A stretch of 64,000 nucleotides of DNA, taken from Gymnopus androsaceus JB14 (Eukaryota; Basidiomycota; Agaricomycetes; Agaricales; Omphalotaceae). Of this stretch, positions 33,487 through 46,341 are shown piece by piece. Positions within the stretch are counted from its first letter, which is position 1; every line of letters starts with the position of its first letter. The notes beneath the pieces were generated by a model. The model made no database searches. It saw only the letters and a list, made by a program, of their open reading frames with translations, and was not told the origin of the DNA. The stretch spans positions 1-64,000 of the forward strand of contig ML769409.1 in NCBI GenBank assembly GCA_009733575.1, in the 5' to 3' direction. The position numbers and the translations under genes are program-made.

Positions 33487-36400
33487 TACACGTGACCTTA
33501 GCGCGAGCCTTTGCTTTGTTGCCTCCTCGGCCTCCACATTCTGAGGTGAAGTGGTCACCCTACTCACATGCTTTATGCTTCTCTAGGTGTGGCAATGTCA
33601 GCGGCTGATCATATCACTATCCGTGCAGTTAAAGGTGACGAAGAACACTGGCACGGGGTAACCGAACTGGTCCTTGGGCTTCTACCCTTAACCGCTACTA
33701 CCCTCATGTTCGCCTAATCGAGATATACTACAGACAGACTTCCCGGAAAACAAAGCCATTTCCGAAAGGAAGCTTTGCTGCTCGATATTTGCCACTCCGC
33801 GGCGAGCTTGGCGCAACGGAACGTAGGAATCTCCTACATCTACTGCCACACTGAAAATGGGGGAAACCATCATTGAACAGAACATGGGTAGCCACTTCCC
33901 AACCATTCCCCAGCATCCGCCTTTCCTCGCGCCTCCATGGACTCGCAGACTCGCATTCCATTCGCCATTTCGGACCTGCCTGTTCGTTCGGTGGAAGTAG
34001 TCCGGATTAATGGTAACGCTGGCCTGTTTGCCTTCAACATTATCCAAACTTTTGCTTGGATCTACTAGACCTCGACATGAGCAACCTTCTTCATGAAGCC
34101 ACACTTCTTGCTGAAGTTGGCAAGGTCTCCTTCCACTTTGTCAGGATCACACACATTGTGTTCGAGCTGGGTCGGCCGATATCTTCAAGGGATTCTCACA
34201 CAATACCATGCTAGAAGGAACTTTGTGTGTGTGGTCCAGTATTATGAGACATGGAAGTTACTAGGAAATCGGTGGGCAGATTGCAGATGCAGTTCATCAT
34301 AGAGGTCCATATTGCGGGGACTCAAGTTCGATAAGATTGGGTCATCGGACGCAGGGCATGCCCTCCTTATCGATATTGCACCCAGAAGAGCTGCGACCTC
34401 GTCGTTGAACGGATACAGTGAGAACACGGGCAGTTCTGTATCTCTAGCAATTATTCAATTCGGAGCAGTGTATCCACCATTGCATTCAGCATATTTCGCC
34501 TTTGTTCCTATGGCTTTCCCTCTAATGGGTATTGTTTTGATACCGCCTCGTCTATCCTTGCTTGTTAATGCAAGATCACCGTCTTTCCCTTTCCAGTGAG
34601 CTCTCTTTTCTTCGTGTTTCGTAGAAGCCAGCCTCATCCAAAAATACCAATCAATAATCATGCAGACTTGACCCCTGGCTTTATTTAGCCTTTGGGTCGC
34701 AGAAGAAGTATACTTATACTTGGTATGTTTTTCTCCTCGAGGCTCAATTGAATGCTGCTGACGAACAAATATGTTTCTTTCCGCGAGGCTCAATTCATTC
34801 GTTACTGTTGTTGATCGACGAACAGCCCTCCTACTCGTCAAAAATGCGTAGGTTCACTGACGCTATTACGCTAACCTGCTTCCTGTATCAGATCGAGTTC
34901 GGATTCCAGAACGGGTTCGGACACCCAGTGTAAATATAGGCCGAACTTGAATAGCAGGACCGTTTCTGCATGTATTGTCAAACGCTCTTGTGAATGTATT
35001 CTAAGGTATGTCTAATAAACTCTCCCCTTTTCTCTTTTTTCCTCTCTTTTTTCAAACTTGAAAAATTAAAAAAATTCATTATCTGAACAGACATGAGCCA
35101 TGAGCCGTGTGCTCCTTGGACAACCAGCTCAGGTCTACGAGACGATTTTTTGGCTCACGCTCATATCTCATGACTAACAAAACGTGTATGGGTGCCTGAT
35201 GGAATATATAAAGCACCAGAAATCACTGTTAGTATCTTCACAAGCACCCGTCAATGTCCGAGTCAACTATCCAGTACAAGTTCCCGCTTATTTTCGTATG
35301 GCCGTTCCTCTGTATCAACCTCAAGCTAAGTTACACAAACTGATGTTAGTACTATAGGGTGCAGCATCTTTTGGAAAAGAGGGTACTACGTTCTCACACT
35401 TCCATACCCTTGAAGAAGCGCAGGTCGTTGCTGATCTTTTTGCCTCTCGGGGTGGATCTGCATTTGACACATCAGATGGTTATGCAAATGGAACGTCTCA
35501 AGAGGTCAGTCAGCAACGCTGTACTGCTGAAGTGTGATACTGTAAATGTTCATCTCATCTAGTATCTCGCCAAAACGGACCTAAAAGGACTTCCCGTTGA
35601 TACAAAGTGCGCTCCTGAGACAAATTATCATATCACAACTCAAATCTATGAAGGATTGCACCCACGTTTCCTGGAGCTCACGCACCAGAGGCTCTCCGCA
35701 AGGCAGTCCAAGCTGCCGCCAACGCTCTAGCTCCCCACAAGATCAGAATTCTTTATCTTCATTTCCCCGACCGCAGTGTGCCATATGAAAATACATTGCG
35801 AGAGATATATGCTTTGCACAAAGAAGGATACTTGTAAGTTGTATGAAATATTTGGCACCTTCATTTCTTCAAGTCGGACAGAGTCCAAGTATTGTATTGA
35901 CCAAGTCTTATCTAGTGAGCAATTTGGCCTCAGCAACTTTTATTCATGGGAGGTAGGTATCAAATAATATTCATGCAAATTTCATCTTATTGCTCTTGTA
36001 AAGGTTGCTGAGATATACACAATCAGTAAACTGAAAGCCTGGGTTCTCCCTACAGTATATCAAGGGCGATATAATGTCATGGAACGCAATACAGAAGACG
36101 AGTGTGTCTTTCATCTCAAGGACTGGAACCATAATTGACCGAATATTAATAGATTGTTCCCATGTTTACGTCGGTTCGGCATAGCTTTCTATGCCTATAG
36201 TCCTCTGGCGTTAGTATCGTTCCTTCGGAATCTTCACAGCTTTTGCATGAATTTAATGCGACATTGGTGGACCTAGTGGCGGACTGCTCACTGGAAAATG
36301 GAATAAACCTGAAGACCTGGATAACATAAACTTGGTCGCAGGAACTCGTTTTGATACCACCACATCAAACAACCCCATATACCAGCTATTTCACGATAAA

Positions 36401-36842
36401 TACAAGCAAGTTGTCCCCAGTTTCGCTGCTTTGACTCAAGCACTAGTGAGTGATGATTGATTGTTGATGAAGATTCTAGTATGTAATGCAGTTTCATATT
36501 TTATAGGATGCAGCGAAAATTCCACCTGCAGAGGCCGCCCTTCGGTGGATTCAACATCATAGCGCGTTGAAACCGGGCGATGCGGTCATCATTGGTGCCA
36601 GTAAAATAGTTCAAGTAGAGAATAGCATGAAGTGCAGGTGAAGAAGTTGCCCTACTAGATAATTTCCAAACCGTTTACTGATTCTGTCTATCTGCAGTGC
36701 CCTTGGCCCGCTTCCGGAGAATATCATTCAACTCCTTGACCAGGCGTCTCAGTCATTCAAACAATATGTTACTCACTACGGTGGAGAGGGCCGAGAGGCT
36801 GAGGCTGCCTGGCTATCGCCAAAGGCTGAACGTAGTGGATAA
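33487..36842 (+). repeat. Tandem duplication unit 1 (aldo-keto reductase unit)
   Basis: This block is repeated in direct orientation at 36887-40376. It includes an upstream non-coding or decayed part ('MSAADHITIRAVKGDEE' at 33597 is a short recognisable shared frame of unknown kind) and the AKR gene. Unit 1 holds about 680 bp at 34050-34715 that unit 2 lacks. I see no second gene supported in the upstream part. Confidence 0.85.
35254..36842 (+). CDS. Aldo-keto reductase, AKR7 (aflatoxin-aldehyde reductase)-like, copy 1
   Basis: Ten exons (35254-35295, 35358-35504, 35563-35606, 35654-35833, 35916-35952, 36004-36101, 36153-36209, 36277-36445, 36507-36631, 36698-36842) give 347 aa in frame. AKR signatures are clear: 'GAASFGKEGTTF', the catalytic Asp/Tyr in 'FDTSDGYANGTSQE', Lys in 'VDTKIAP', His in 'LYLHFPDRSVPY', then 'QFGLSNFYSWEVAE', 'PTVYQGRYN', 'AYSPLAGGLLTGKW' and 'IIGAS'. 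The enzyme reduces aldehydes or ketones with NADPH in the cytosol; AKR7 members detoxify dialdehydes. Splicing is fully conserved with copy 2. Confidence 0.9.
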
Positions 36843-37330
36843 ACCTTAAAGACGTACGTAGAATTCACTAGACATGACAACACGTGACTAGATGAGGACA
36901 GGCCCTACTCCAACAGCCGGGCGCAAGTTTTTGCTTTGTTACCCCTCCACACTCTGAGGTGAATTGGTCACCTACTCATATGCTTTATGCTTCTCTAGGT
37001 GTTTGACAATGTCAGAGGCTGATCATATCACTGTCTGTGCAGTTAAAGGTGACGAAGAACACGCATGGGGTAACCGAACTGGTCCTTGGGCTTCCCCTTA
37101 ACCGCTACTACCCTCATACTCGCCTAATCGAGATCTACAGGCAGACTCCCGGAAATTTCCAAAAAGGAAGCTTTGCTGCACGATATTTGTCATACCACAG
37201 TGAGCTTGGTGGAACGGAACGTAACAATCTCCCCCATCTACTACACTGAAAGTGGGGGAAGCCATCATTGAATGGATATAGTCAGCCAGCTCTTCCCAAC
37301 AGTTCCCCAGCATCCCACCTTTCTTCGCGC

Positions 37331-38365
37331 CTCCATTGTAGGTTCGGAGCAAGCCCTTTGCTCCGGCCCGGTAACGGGTGATCCTTCGTCAGAAGGGGCT
37401 TGTAACAAACTTCGTAATAAGAGGGGGTGAATCAGCCCTCAATAACCCACTATATACTTCGTATTCCCTTTACTTATATAGAGTAAGTATCTACCTGAGA
37501 TGCATCTGAAGGCCCCCAGGTACTTAGAAACTTAATATATCACTCTCTTCACTTGCTATGCATTGAGTAAGCTGCGTCACATCCGAAAACAAAATAGTGC
37601 CTGTTTTCATAGATAAATTGATACTGAAATGATACTAGTGGTTGAGGACACTAAGAATGTCCCTATGATCCTATTGCTGATGTGGTTTAAGGTCCTGGAC
37701 AGGGAAGCACATCTCGCATTCAAATTTCGACGAGCGAGGGGCTAATGTCACGGAAGTCACATGTGTTACCAGAGGCAGCAAGTGTGTCCAATGCAAAGTT
37801 GACTACGCGAAATGGGCTAAAATATAGCTCAATGGATTCCAAATGGTTTCATGTATCTGTGGCACACCTTGCATCGAGGTTGAGTCGGGTCAAGAGGTTT
37901 GTGAGTCAAAGTCATTGTGTGGTGTAGCTTCTTGGTACTGTTGAGCTACAACAAGCATGTATGGGACAAATGGGGGGTATAAAAAGTGCTATACATGTTT
38001 GAATATATCCTTGGAATCATTTGAGAAGAGCTTGAAGACTCACCTAGACAACTTTCTCAAAATCGCGACACTTCAATGCACGAATTCCACATTCTACAAG
38101 GTGGAAATATGACATTATAAAATAAGTTATATATAACCTACAAATGAAGGTGAGGTGTCAGTGGGTTGTACTGATCTAAAAGAGCAGATTACTCACCAAA
38201 AGTTAGTGGAAAAAGTGAGAAGTGCGAGCTTGAGGCTAGCGACAACTACCCCCCTTGATTTCGGAGTTTGATACAAGCCCCTTCTACGAAGCTTTGTTTG
38301 TTCACCAAACAAGATCCCAAAAGGGATGCGGAGTGATCGGGGCTTGATCCGAACCTACCTCCATT
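37331..38365. mobile_element. 1.02-kb non-autonomous DNA transposon with ~100-bp TIRs
   Basis: The element spans 37338-38358. It begins GTAGGTTCGGAGCAAGCC and ends with the inverted GGCTTGATCCGAACCTAC; imperfect inverted similarity extends about 100 bp inward, including a GGGGCTTGT(A/A)...CAAACT block. It is flanked by CTCCATT at 37331-37337 and 38359-38365 (7-8 bp duplication). The duplicate unit gives the empty site at about 33935. No ORF is supported. TIR length and target size suit a MULE-like or hAT-like element, but no transposase is present for a family call. Confidence 0.85.
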
Positions 38366-38823
38366 GACTCGCAGACTCGCATTCCATTCGCTATTGACCC
38401 GCCTCAGGTTCGTTCGGTGGAAGTGGTCCGAATTAATGGTAACGCTGGCCTGTTTGCCTTCAAACACTAGTATACTTTGTTTACCTCCTCGAGAATGCTG
38501 CTGACGAACAAGTATGTTTTTCTCCCCGAGGCTCAATTGAATGTTGCTGACGAACAACCTTCCTATCTCGTCAAAATGCGTATGCGTAATTTCACTGACG
38601 CTATTACGCTAACCTATTTCCCTTATCAGATCGAGTTAGGATTCCGAGACGGGTTCGGACACCCTTTGTGAAATGATACGGATCCTCCTTTGGACAAGTA
38701 GCTCAGATCTACGAGACGATTTTTGATCTGATACTATCTCATGACTAACAGAACGTGTACGGGTGCCAGATGGAATATATAAAGCACCAGAAATCACTGT
38801 TGGTACTTCACAAGCACCCATCA

Positions 38824-40376
38824 ATGTCCGAGTCATCTATCCAGTACAAGTTCCCGCTTATTTTTGTATGGCTGTTCTCTGTATAAACCTCAGACTAAGT
38901 TACACAAACTGATGTTAGTACTATAGGGTGCAGCCACTTTCGGAAAAAAGGGTACTACGTTCTCACAGTTCCATACCCTTGAAGAAGCGCAGGCCGTTGC
39001 TGATCTTTTTGCCTCTCGGGGTGGATCTGCATTTGACACATCAGATGGTTATGCAAATGGAACGTCTCAAGAGGTCAGTCAGCAACGCGTCCTGAAGTGT
39101 GATACTGTAAATGTTCATCTCATCTAGTATCTCGCCAAAACGGACCTAAAAGGACTTCCCGTTGATACAAAGTGCGTTCCTGTGACGAATTCTCATATCA
39201 CAACTTGAATTTATGAAGGATCGCACCCACATTTCCTGGAGCTCACGCACCAGAGGCTCTCCGTAAGGCAGTCCAAGCTGCCGCCAACGCTCTAGCTCCC
39301 CACAAGATCAGAATTCTTTATCTTCATTTCCCTGACCGCAGTGTGCCATATGAAGATACATTGCGAGAGATAGATGCTTTGCACAAAGAAGGATACTTGT
39401 AAGTCGTGTGAAATAATTGGCACTTCTTTTCTTCAAGTCAGCCAGATTACTGTATTGACCGAGTCTTATCTAGTGAACAATTTGGCCTCAGCAACTTTTA
39501 TTCATGGGAGGTAGGTATCAAATGATATTCATGCAAATTTGCAGATCATCTTATTGCTCTTGTAAAGGTTGCTGAGATATACACAATCAGTAAACTGAAA
39601 GGCTGGGTTCTCCCTACAGTATATCAAGGGCGATATAATGTTATGGAACGCAATACAGAAGACGAGTGTGTCTTTCATCTCAAGGACTGGAACCATGATT
39701 GACCGAATATTAATAGATTGTTCCCATGTTTACGTCGGTTCGGCATAGCTTTCTATGCCTATAGTCCTCTGGCGTTAGTATCGTTCCTTCAGAATCTTCA
39801 CAGCTTTTGCATGAATTTAATGCGTCATTGGTGGACCTAGTGGCGGATTGCTCACCGGAAAATGGAACAAACCTGAAGACCTGGATAACGTAAACTTGGT
39901 CGCAGGAACTCGCTACGATACCACCACAACAGACAACCCCATATACAAGATATTTCACGATAAGTACAGGCAAGTTGTCCCTAGTTTCGCTGCTTTGACT
40001 CAAGCACTAGTGAGTTATGATTGATGGTTGATGAAGATTCTAGTCTGTAATGCAGTTTCATATTTCGTAGGATGCAGCGAAGATTCCACCTGCAGAGGCC
40101 GCTCTTCGGTGGATTCAACATCATAGCGCGTTGAAACCAGGCGATGTGGTTATCATTGGTGCCAGTAAAATGGCTCAAATAGAGAATAGCTTGAAGTGCA
40201 GGTGAAGAAGTTGCCCTCCTAGATAATTTCCGAACCGTTCACTGATTCTGTCTATGTGAAGTGCCCTTGGCCCGCTTCCGGAGAATATCATTCAACTCCT
40301 TGACCAGGCGTCTCAGTCATTCAAACAATATGTTACTCAATACGCCCGGGTTACTCACTACGACGGGCGAAAGTGA
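38824..40376 (+). CDS. Aldo-keto reductase, AKR7-like, copy 2
   Basis: Ten exons (38824-38865, 38927-39073, 39128-39171, 39219-39398, 39474-39510, 39568-39665, 39717-39773, 39841-40009, 40071-40195, 40262-40376) give 337 aa. The first nine exons have exactly the lengths of copy 1, and all catalytic residues are kept ('FDTSDGYANG', 'VDTKIAP', 'LYLHFPDRSVPY'). The final exon differs: after 'SQSFKQYVT' the C terminus is 'QYARVTHYDGRK' in place of copy 1's longer Glu/Ala tail. Changes such as Ser to Thr in 'GAATFGKKG' are conservative, consistent with both copies being functional. About 470 bp separates the ATG from the transposon upstream. Confidence 0.9.
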
Positions 40377-41509
40377 GCATATCGTATTTGCAGGGTGTTT
40401 TCGTTGAAGAAGATCAATAAGTACCACTTGTTGACTATTAGCCTTGCGTAAACAAAATGTTTAAGCCCGATTTAATAGTAACTTGCACCAACTTAAGCTT
40501 AAGTCTTGACTAAGCTGCAGCTGCGAGAGCGGATGTGATACGTTGTTAGTGACTTGTAGCACCGGCCATCGGGAGCGAGACCGGTGATTTTGCAAACAAC
40601 CAAGTATTGGACGAGGAGGGATAATAAACTGCTCCTCGTTGAGTTTCAAGAGATACAGTTGTGTCGTCCCCGAAATATCCATCAAGTTTCTGCCAAGTCT
40701 GCATTTCTTAAACGGACTTTTACATACCTTCACGAAGCCATTCCAGCTCTAAACGAATATTGATGTTAACCAACTGACAGAAAGAACCCAATGACAGCAT
40801 TAAGTTATAACGCGGTTCTATAATACCCCGGCCAACGAACAACTGCGCCCATTCAAGCTCCTACGAACTCTGTCTAGCAATTGCCTCGAAAAATCATATC
40901 GAAAGTCATCAACATACTAGATGCTTCTTGGAAGGGAGAGGCTACAGCCGCACGGGATATGTATTGCGCTGGGGTCATATTCGCGGAGCTCGCAGGGAGG
41001 AATGCAACTGATTTCTTGCATAGAAGGAGGGAGCTCCAATTATTTCATGAGGTGCCTTGATCAAAACCCTTCCAAGCGCACCCAGCCGTCACCTCGCTCA
41101 AAAACAACGGGCTCGTCGTCGAATATCAGTCAGAGTCAGTGCATAGATCAGGATGGATTTAGCGGTTCACAATCAGGATTAAGAAACTTGAAATTCATTC
41201 CATTCCATGAGCATTCACTATAGTAGTAGATACAAAAGTTCGTAATCGTAATGCAAGTAAGAGAGTTAACGCGATACAAATGAGTTGAAGTCATCAAGAC
41301 AACCACTAATGGCGAAGTGACGAAAGTACTGGTACGTAGTAAGTAAGTAATAAGATGATGCTGAGGATGCTAAGCTGCAATAACTAATAATGCTTGTAAG
41401 AGAGAGAAAGATGATGCGCGAGAGAGAGAGAGAGAGAGAGAGATAAATGAAAGATAAGAAAAAAAAGAAGAAAGAAAAATTATGGACGGTCGTGGTCGAC
41501 AGTGAATAA
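40377..41509. other. Intergenic, nothing recognised except a (GA)n tract
   Basis: Only short unsupported frames occur. A (GA)n microsatellite of about 25 nt lies at 41419-41443 just beyond the 3' end of the ABC gene. Confidence 0.5.
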
Positions 41510-44500
41510 TCACTCGCCGAACCACTCACCTCCACTCGCCAACGTCGCAAACACGCCTCTGCGCTGCATGAGCTCGTCGTATTTGCCCTCCTCCACGATA
41601 CGACCGTTATCCACCACTAAAATCCTGTCGCACATCTGCATAGCTGGCACCTTGTGTGTAACCATAACAGTAGTACGGCCTTTTCGGTCTAGACCTTGGA
41701 TAGTATCCAGCACTTCCCTCTGGTTCTCGGGATCCAACGCACTCGTGCACTCGTCGAGAATCAAGATCCGACAAGGCCTAGCAAGGGCTCGGGCGATTTG
41801 AAGTCTCTGCGCTTGTCCACCCGAAAGCTGACTAGCGTTTTCTCCAATAACAGTGTCGTATCCATGTTCAAGCGACATCACCCAGTCGTGCATATTCGCA
41901 GCCTTGGCAGCTTTGCGGATGCCCACCTCTGATAGTGAGGAGTTTCCGTAAGCGACGTTCTCAGCTGACCGAAGCATCGAAGAGATTGGGCTGTTGAGAG
42001 ACAACGGAAACGTGTTGACGTAGGTGCTGGATGTCCATCGCGCGAGTATCGATGTCGGCAACTTGGACGGAACCAGATGAAGGCTCGTAAAGTCGTTGGA
42101 TAAGCTGAGCAATGGTAGATTTGCCGCAACCGGAAGAACCGACCAATGCAACGGTTTCGCCAGGAGCAATGGAGAGGGAAAGACCTTTGAGAACGGGAAC
42201 ATCGGGGCGGGAAGGGTAGGAGAATTCAACGTCGTTGAAGACGATGGGAAGGGCTGCGTTGTTGAGCTCGGGGACGCAAGAAATCCGTGGGTTTCAGCGG
42301 TATCAGTGGGGAGTTCCAGTACAGCATGCAAATCTCGAGTAGCCTGTACTGATCTTGCAATGCGATTAGCTAAAGAAGAAGAAAAAGTTAGAAAAGTTAT
42401 AAGATGAAACATGAGATGAAATCGACTTACTGAACGCCATTAACTGACTTCCGATAGTAACGGTAAACACAACCAAGTCCAACACCTCAACCATCTGCAA
42501 GTAGGTATATGTACCCCTCGCAACCAAAACAGCGCCGACATAGAAAAGCAACGCTTCAGCAGCGTAGATGAGACCAGATGCAACACCATACGTGCACCCC
42601 TCAACCATAGCACCCTTGACACCAACCGACATGGCTTGGTTAAGCGAAGTATCGAATCGAGCTTGGAAGACCGACATCAGCCCAGTGTACCTGATAGACC
42701 GGTATATTGGCGACGGCGTCATAGTACGCAGAAGCAACCGACTCCCTAGCAGTCTTGTTCTTCCTCTCCGCATCAGCGACAAGCTTACTCTGCAGACTCA
42801 TCACACCAGCAAAAACCGGTGCGATAGCGAAGACCTGCGAGTGTAAACTCCCAGCCCAGAACAAAAGCCCAGATAAGACCGACGCCAAGCATGGAGCATA
42901 CTACGAGAGCCTGTCCAGCAACAACAGCGATGAGGTTCTTGGCATCTTCAGCGGACTTGGTGAGGATTTGAGTAAGTGCAACGGGGGATGTACGAGCGGA
43001 AGAGGTCGTTGAAGGATTTTCCTTGCCAACGACACCGGCGTCGAAGAAACTTTTGGGCATGGAGATCAGTCTCGCGAAAGCTTTTTCACGAAGTCGCTCG
43101 ATCCACATCCATCCCAGGGTTTGCATCAAGAAGAACTTGACACCCATGAGAAGTCCGTCGAGTGCTGCCATGCCGAGTACGAGACCTCCATACTGGTTGA
43201 CAGTACGAACATCCTTGACACCGGTGGAAACTTCGAAGAGTAGTCGGGAGAGAAGGAAGGAGAAGACGGGAGTCATTGCACCGGAGATGATACAAACCAA
43301 AAGACCAAGGAAGAGAAGAGGCTTATAAGGCATCTCGGGATACATCGCGCGAATGAGCTTCCAAAACCCAATCTGGTTCACAATGGGAGGAACTTGAGAA
43401 GTATTCGAAGTCACAATCTCGAGCTTGTCCGCGTCCTTGCCCATTGACATCACGCCGAGTTTGTCTGCGTCGGACATTGACGGAATGGGCGCTCCGTTCT
43501 AGTGCGTGTTTCTCGTCCAAGCCGTGATGTTGCATATCTGCAAACGTCAGGGAAGTGGGAGTGCTAGGCTCAAACTGCAGACTAAGCCTGCGTTCACGAC
43601 GAGCCTTGGGTGGTGCAGGAACAGCGGAAGCATCGTTAAAGGGAGACATGGTGTTCAAATGAAGAGGAGATGGGATGGAGATGGAGGAAGGACGACGAGT
43701 GCGAGTGTTGATGTGTAAAGGTAAAACGGGGTTTCGCGGAGCAGGAGGGAAAAGTGAAGTTCGGTTTCTGGGAGTGGGAGAGAGGGCTCGACTGAAGCGG
43801 CTAGGAGAGAGAGCACGAGAAATTCTAGAGGTTTCGGTTGGGGGCTTGAGCGGCGTCGGGTTTGGTGAGATCAGCGACAACGTCAAACATCCAGCCGCCC
43901 ATCATGCTGGCACCCATTGTCAGTCGGTGAGAGAAAGTCTGGTGTACTTCAGAGAGAAGGTCGCATCGTACAAACGTCGGATTGCGAGTCTCTACGCAAT
44001 TCACCTCCAGCGAACTCGACATCGCCTTCCTCCGGTGACTGAGAGTCCGAGTCGCTTCGATGTAAACCTTGGTTTCTAGCCAACCTCATAAACTCTCCCT
44101 CTTGACCATCTTCATCAAGGCTGCGCTCCAAGATCGTACCTATACCCAGCTTCAACCATTCGACCTTCTTTCATGACATAGACGAAATCATTGTCATGAA
44201 TAGATTCGTAAGAAAGATCGTGGGTAATAACGACAGTGGTTTTGGGTGAGGAACGAGAGGAGGTAGTTGCACGCCAGCGACGCAACGCAGCGTTAATGAG
44301 TGATCGAGAGGTAGGGTCGAGAGCAGAGGTAGGTTCATCTAACAAAAAAAATGAGCATCGAGTAGCATAAATCAACACGAAACCAACTTACCAAGAATCA
44401 GCAAGGAAGGATTCCTTAGTCTAGCACGGGCAAGGGCGAAGTCGTTGTTTCTGGCCTCCACTAAGCTGAATACCAGCGTCCTCGCCAGCCTGTCGCCCGA

Positions 44501-46341
44501 CAGATCCATCGCCACCAAGAACGGTTTCGTATCCTTCGGGAAGGTCCCGGATGAATTCGTGAAGGATAGCAAGTGTGCAGGCATCCACGACTTCCGCCCT
44601 GGTTGCACTTTCCACTGTACGCTCGGGATGTGCAGCCAAAGCGAGTGCGACGTTCTCGTGAATAGATTGACCGCCGAGGAGCACCGGAGGAGCTTGGCTG
44701 ACGATACCAACGTTGGCTGCGACAAAAGCCGGGTCGAGGTACTCGATGTTCTGCTCGTCGAGTAATACCTCACCACTGCCGCCTTCTTTGCGCTCGAGTT
44801 TATACAAACCGGCAATAATGCCAGCCAAAGACGACTTTCCAGAGCCGGAGGAACCAACGATGAAAGTCATCTCTCCGGCAGGAATGTACATGTCGACGTC
44901 AACGAGGACAGGGCGGTTTGGGCGCGAAGGATAGGCGAAGCAGACTTGGTTGAGGTTGATGTCGCCTTTGAACTGGGAAGGACGTATTTTGCGCAAGACA
45001 CGAGACTTGGTAGTGCTCGAACGTTGGACAGCGGGACGTAAAGTTAGAGTGGCGGAGGATGCTGGAGAGATGGGAGGGAAAGTCGCCGACATGGGTGAGG
45101 AGGGAACGTTGTAGGGATGAGATGATGGTGGGGTAAGCTCAACTTCAGGCTGATAGTTTGGGTTTTCCTTGACCAAGGCCATCAAAGCAGCCATAGCGAC
45201 TTTACCCTTTCCAACAATGACCATCTGAGGAACACACATCTGAAGATTGCTGGTCGCAATCAGACATGCCCAAAAGACGCTCATAACACTGCCGGGTTGG
45301 ATTTTACCCTCGCGAACGAGCTTGGAGCCGAAACCAGAACGCCTGCACGAACATGCTCATCATGACGAACTGAGAAGTGCCACTGGAGAGACCCCAGATG
45401 GCGTTCAGCTTGATTTCGTTGGTGCGCATAGCGACCGTTGAGCAAGGCGTGCAGTTTCGATTTGTGATATTCGACGGCTGTGAATGCCTTTACTGTCGCG
45501 ATGAAGCTGAAAGTACGCTCCAAAAGAGTCGCTACATGTCCTCCGTCCTTAGCGTTCGAGGACGAGCAAGGGACCAGCCATCCGTTGAGAGATGGCTTGT
45601 ACGACGGAAAGAACAGGTATAGTGGAGAGAGTGACGAGTGTGAGTAGCGGAGAGCCGACAAATGCGAGGATAAGGGCAGTGACGGTAGTGACAAGGTGTT
45701 GGAGGAGCAGGCCGGAAGAGAGAGAAGAGGCCAGACGGATAGAATCAGTGTCCCTGTAAGTGATGTTAGAGAAGGCGCAAAGTATTTCTAATAGAAACTT
45801 ACTGATTGAACTGAGCCATTAAACCTGCAGCACCGACATTATCTCCCTGAGTCTTCAAGTCGAACCACTTCATTTCCTGAGTGATAACACTTCCGAATAC
45901 TCTTCGGCGTACTTCTCGTACGTTTACCTCTCCGGTCCAGATCCAAAGACAGCTGGTAATCGCGCTCAAGGCAAGACTACCGACAGCCAAGCCAAGAAGC
46001 TCGAGTGCAGCAATGCCGACATTGTGCAAGAGTTCGTGCTTGGCAGATTCTGGAGGGTTCGGAGTCTGAGGGAATTCGGCGAATACACTGAAGGTTTGCC
46101 CGATGACAAGAGTCATGAAAGGAGCAATTCCGCCAGCGATGATCGAGGACATGATTGCAGGAAGAAGTATGAGGAAGCGGTGACGGGTGGAGAGTAGGGA
46201 AAATAGTTGTCTGAAGGAGCCAGTTCCGGGAGAAGGAGGAGAGGGAGTTGGGGGAGAAACTTGGGAGACTGGCTCAGATTTCTCTATAGTTTCTACGCTA
46301 GATAGCGTTTGGATATCGATAGATTGTGGACGACTGTGCAT
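41510..46341 (-). CDS. STE6-type full-size ABC exporter (TMD-NBD)2, with eight frame breaks
   Basis: The ATG at 46341 starts a Ser/Pro-rich cytosolic segment and the first membrane domain ('[20 protein letters not shown]'). NBD1 has Walker A 'GSSGSGKSS' (about 44.85 kb), 'QLSGGQKQR' (about 44.45 kb) and a Walker B split by an intron ('SLLIL' | 'DEPTSALD'). A second membrane domain begins about 43.4 kb. NBD2 has 'GSSGCGKST', 'QLSGGQAQR' and '[14 protein letters not shown]', ending 'GGEWFGE'. In yeast, Ste6 exports farnesylated a-factor; in basidiomycetes relatives export lipopeptide pheromones or drugs. Eight single-base frame breaks lie at about 41965, 42278, 42700, 42832, 44438, 45331, 45434 and 45558. 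All motifs are otherwise intact. It is a damaged gene or a badly called sequence; see findings. Confidence 0.85.

Larger units (their letters stand above)
36887..40376 (+). repeat. Tandem duplication unit 2 (with 1-kb element inside)
   Basis: Direct repeat of 33487-36842. The upstream shared part is interrupted by a TIR element at 37338-38358, and the homology resumes at the same point (ACTCGCAGACTCGCATTCCA) after it. Confidence 0.85.

Noticed and set aside
33597..34104. Second conserved gene in each AKR unit
   Set aside because: Short shared frames exist but differ by frameshifts between units and match no family I recognise.
37338..38358. LTR retrotransposon
   Set aside because: The ends are inverted, not direct, repeats, and the flanking duplication is 7-8 bp.
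41419..41443. (GA)n tract as a CRISPR-like or regulatory array
   Set aside because: It is a simple dinucleotide microsatellite with no spacers.
41510..46341. Programmed frameshifting in the ABC gene
   Set aside because: Eight sites in one gene without slippery heptamers or a conserved pattern make translation-level recoding very unlikely.
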